In this document: positions 61,661 through 64,000 of the stretch, one piece after another
Layout of the letters: each line of letters opens with the position of its first letter
Position numbering within the stretch: the first letter of the stretch is position 1
Assembly (NCBI GenBank): GCA_013396915.1
Contig: VWZL01002503.1
Coordinates: 324,896 to 388,895, forward strand
From: Stercorarius parasiticus
Lineage: Eukaryota; Chordata; Aves; Charadriiformes; Stercorariidae
Reading direction: 5' to 3'
DNA length: 64,000 nt
Translations under genes and position numbers: made by a program
The notes under the pieces: generated by a model
Told to the model about the DNA's origin: nothing
Seen by the model: the letters and a program-made list of their open reading frames with translations, nothing else
Databases searched by the model: none

Positions 61661-63390
61661 TATAAATTTCGCACTCTGGGGCTACACGTCTATATCATAC
61701 ACTCAGGAATATGCTGTACTGTACAGACTTTATCCAGTTAGAAATGATCATATAGTGACCCACATACAGCTTCAATATAAGCCTAAAAATTCTTAACATT
61801 AATTAACATAATTAAAAAAGGTATTCGCATCTAAAGAAAAATCTACAGAAAAACTCCTTTCTGGAGCAATCTGTGCATCAGCTTCAATGTCTGCTTATTT
61901 CACTGACATTATCAATATATTCTTCTTACAAAAATAATAATAATAATTAAAAAGATGACTGCCAGAAGGCGACCAGTCATGCACGAGCGAGCCTCCCCCA
62001 CCTGCCTCTTTATTTTTATTTTTTTTTTTCTTGTACTCCCCGTTTTGGCGTGAAGGGTCAGCAGCACGATGAGCCAACAAGGGGGGTGGGGGGACCCTCA
62101 TTTCAATTTGAATCAATCTGCATCCCTTTTACTTCTCAGGATCTAGAGAGACACGGGGTGTGGGGGTTGCATAGAAAATTGAAACTCTAGGGACTAGGAA
62201 GGGCAGCAGCTTTTCAGTAAAATACAAAGGGATGTAAAAATACATCAACTCACAATTTCAGAGCAAACCCCCTTCCCCAACGTACAGTTTCCCAAAATCT
62301 CAGCATGTCTAAAGCTCCAGGAGGCTGGAAAGGAACAATACTTTTCTTAAAGAACTCACCCAGCAAATCACACAGGAGATTCACAGTCTTAATAGGTATT
62401 TTATAAAAATATAAATATGGGTTACATCATGTTGTCTTTACAACAGTGGACAGAGCTCCCTTTAGACTGGGTTTATAACCAAGATTTCTTTTTAAAAATC
62501 CATCTAGAACTTGGCTTTACAATACACTTTTTAATATCATGTCATAAATGTTATGACATTTCATTGTGGCAAATCCATTTAGTCAAAAAAAAATAATAAA
62601 TGTGCAACCATCTGGTAACGATGATAAAACCTCGCTAGAAAAGATCTTGTTCCCACCCCGTAACTATCGCACAGAAGCACCAGTGGAAGTGCTGGACACC
62701 CCCTTCCATGCTCACAGAAAGACTTCGGCCAAGCAGTTCCTTGCAAATTACAGCATTAACAGTAGACGCTTTTGACAGGGCTTTTTTTTCCTTTTTTCTT
62801 CTTTACATCTGGAGCTTTTAAAAAAAAAAAAATCATCTCAAATTGTTGAAGTAGAGAAAACCAAAACCAAACTGCAGGTGAAACCATCAGAGACAAAGCA
62901 GAATATTCAGTGCAATGGGAAATAATCATGGCAGACTCAAGTTTTTTTTTAGTTTTAAGACTAGGAAAACAAACAAACAAAAAAGCATATTTCCCAAACC
63001 ATATTTTTGAAACACTCGTCACCATCTTCAAACAAAACCAAGCTCACAGTCTTCACCCACAAATATATACATACATGATAAATAGTTAAGACACAACCCA
63101 AATAAACCAGCAGGTAACTATTTTCTTTTTTTTTTTTTAATCATAATGGTTTGGATGCAGGGAGCAAGAGAGGAAAGAGCAGGGAGACGGCAGTGATACG
63201 GATGGTTTTAGTGCAGACGAAGAGAAGAGGGCTGAAAGACCAGCGGGAGAAAGGAGACTTCTGAAATTTTCCGCATTTTCCATATGGATGTTCTTGTGCC
63301 ATAGCAATAAAAAGCAGCATTTGCGATTATACGTGCAGTCACTTCAAAATGCGACTTCGGGTGGCTTTCTCTTCTTCCTCCCTTTCTTTT

Positions 63391-63427
63391 ATAAATATAT
63401 ATACTTAGGCATATATATATAATATAA
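63391..63427. repeat. AT dinucleotide microsatellite
   Basis: ATAAATATATATACTTAGGC followed by ATATATATATAATATAAAAG, an interrupted (AT)n tract in the putative 3' UTR. Confidence 0.85.
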
Positions 63428-63760
63428 AAGGCAGGTGAATCTACATACGTCAAATGAATCGTTCTGCATTGAGAAGTGTTATCCAAGTTTCACCAAAAGA
63501 AAAAAAAGTTCCCAAACTATTTTCAGTAGTTTTCCGGCATCTCTCTAGGCAGCAGAGAGCGCTCGCGCCCCTTTTCTGTGCAAAAGCAAATCCTCTGCCT
63601 CTAGAGTTTGTTTCACTTTTTAAAAAAAAAAAAAAGTCCAGGATTTGCTAATCCCCCTTTACACACAAAACCAGAAGGATTCAATGTCTTTTCCTGGGAT
63701 CTCACGCGTGCTAAACGGATCGGAGGAGCGGGTGAGGACGCAGACTTTCTTCGGACACCC

Positions 63761-63848
63761 AAAAAAAANCCGACACCAAAAAAAAAAAAAAAAAAACCAA
63801 AGAAAAAAACCCAACGCAAGAAAACACACACACAAAAAAAAAAAAAAG
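63761..63848. repeat. A-rich low-complexity tract
   Basis: Several runs of 7-19 A separated by CCAAAG or CACACACA, with one ambiguous base at 63769. Base calls here are probably unreliable. Confidence 0.85.
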
Positions 63849-64000
63849 GGGTGAGAAAACCGGGTCTGTCATATTCCAATGGAGTCGCCTCGGAAAGAAA
63901 AAAAACAAATCAGCGGAGGCAAACACTGGGAGAAGATGGGGAGGGGAGGAAGGCTTCCCTGCTCTTCCTCGCCGGGGAAGGGCGACGGGAGCCCCGGCCC

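Larger units (their letters stand above)
61630..64000 (-). other. Putative long 3' UTR of a minus-strand gene beyond the right edge
   Basis: About 2.4 kb of AT-rich, unique, non-coding sequence between GC-rich flanks, with AU-rich elements (ATTTATAAATAAA on the minus strand), T-rich runs and an AATAAA near its left end. GC content rises again in the last 60 bases, which may be near the coding end. The gene cannot be named from this. A plus-strand reading is less likely because no poly(A) signal fits the abrupt left border. Confidence 0.5.

Noticed and set aside
1..64000. Bacterial-type systems (CRISPR arrays, operons, toxin-antitoxin pairs)
   Set aside because: The sequence is clearly vertebrate nuclear DNA. 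The only tandem repeats are minisatellites and microsatellites, without CRISPR-like spacing.

Overview
This window is vertebrate nuclear DNA, most likely from a bird. It holds spliced genes with GT-AG introns, 3'-end fragments of CR1 LINEs ending in the short ATTCTATG-type tail, an ERVL-type solo LTR, and a compact GC-rich right half like an avian microchromosome. There is no prokaryotic or plasmid organisation. The ortholog calls place it in material homologous to human chromosome 9q. Exons were built by hand from splice sites, reading phase and protein resemblance; no alignment was run.

Left half (1-38,478): the 5' part of RABL6 (RAB-like 6 GTPase) on the minus strand. Exons 1-8 are all resolved with consistent phases, from the start codon at 38,132 to the donor after 7,079. 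They encode the whole GTPase-like domain. The long C-terminal tail of the protein must lie to the left of the window; one exon-like piece at 1-80 might belong to it. The introns are large and carry two CR1 3' ends, one longer CR1 with reverse-transcriptase sequence, a solo LTR and an ancient MIR-type SINE. The first exon lies in a CpG-rich island that runs into a 358-base assembly gap (38,479-38,836), followed by a degenerate minisatellite.

Centre (39,700-45,160): a complete AMBP gene on the minus strand, encoding a secreted precursor of alpha-1-microglobulin (lipocalin) and bikunin (two Kunitz domains) joined by an RVRR furin-type site. Nine exons are certain and the tenth is ambiguous. The predicted protein departs from human at functional positions: the Kunitz P1 residues are Ser and Gln, and the bikunin glycosaminoglycan site reads SA in place of SG.

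Right part (45,160-64,000): no confident coding exon. It holds a 23-bp minisatellite, a long stop-free stretch, a decayed LINE, and several AT-richer islands in GC-rich surroundings that look like conserved non-coding elements. From about 61,630 the sequence switches to an AT-rich block with a poly(A) signal on the minus strand, which I read as the long 3' UTR of an unidentified gene whose coding part is beyond the right edge.

RABL6 and AMBP are not known to act together. They share a strand and lie about 2 kb apart. The most useful leads are the predicted change of specificity in bikunin, the odd AMBP 3' end, the RABL6-AMBP adjacency and the putative enhancer islands.
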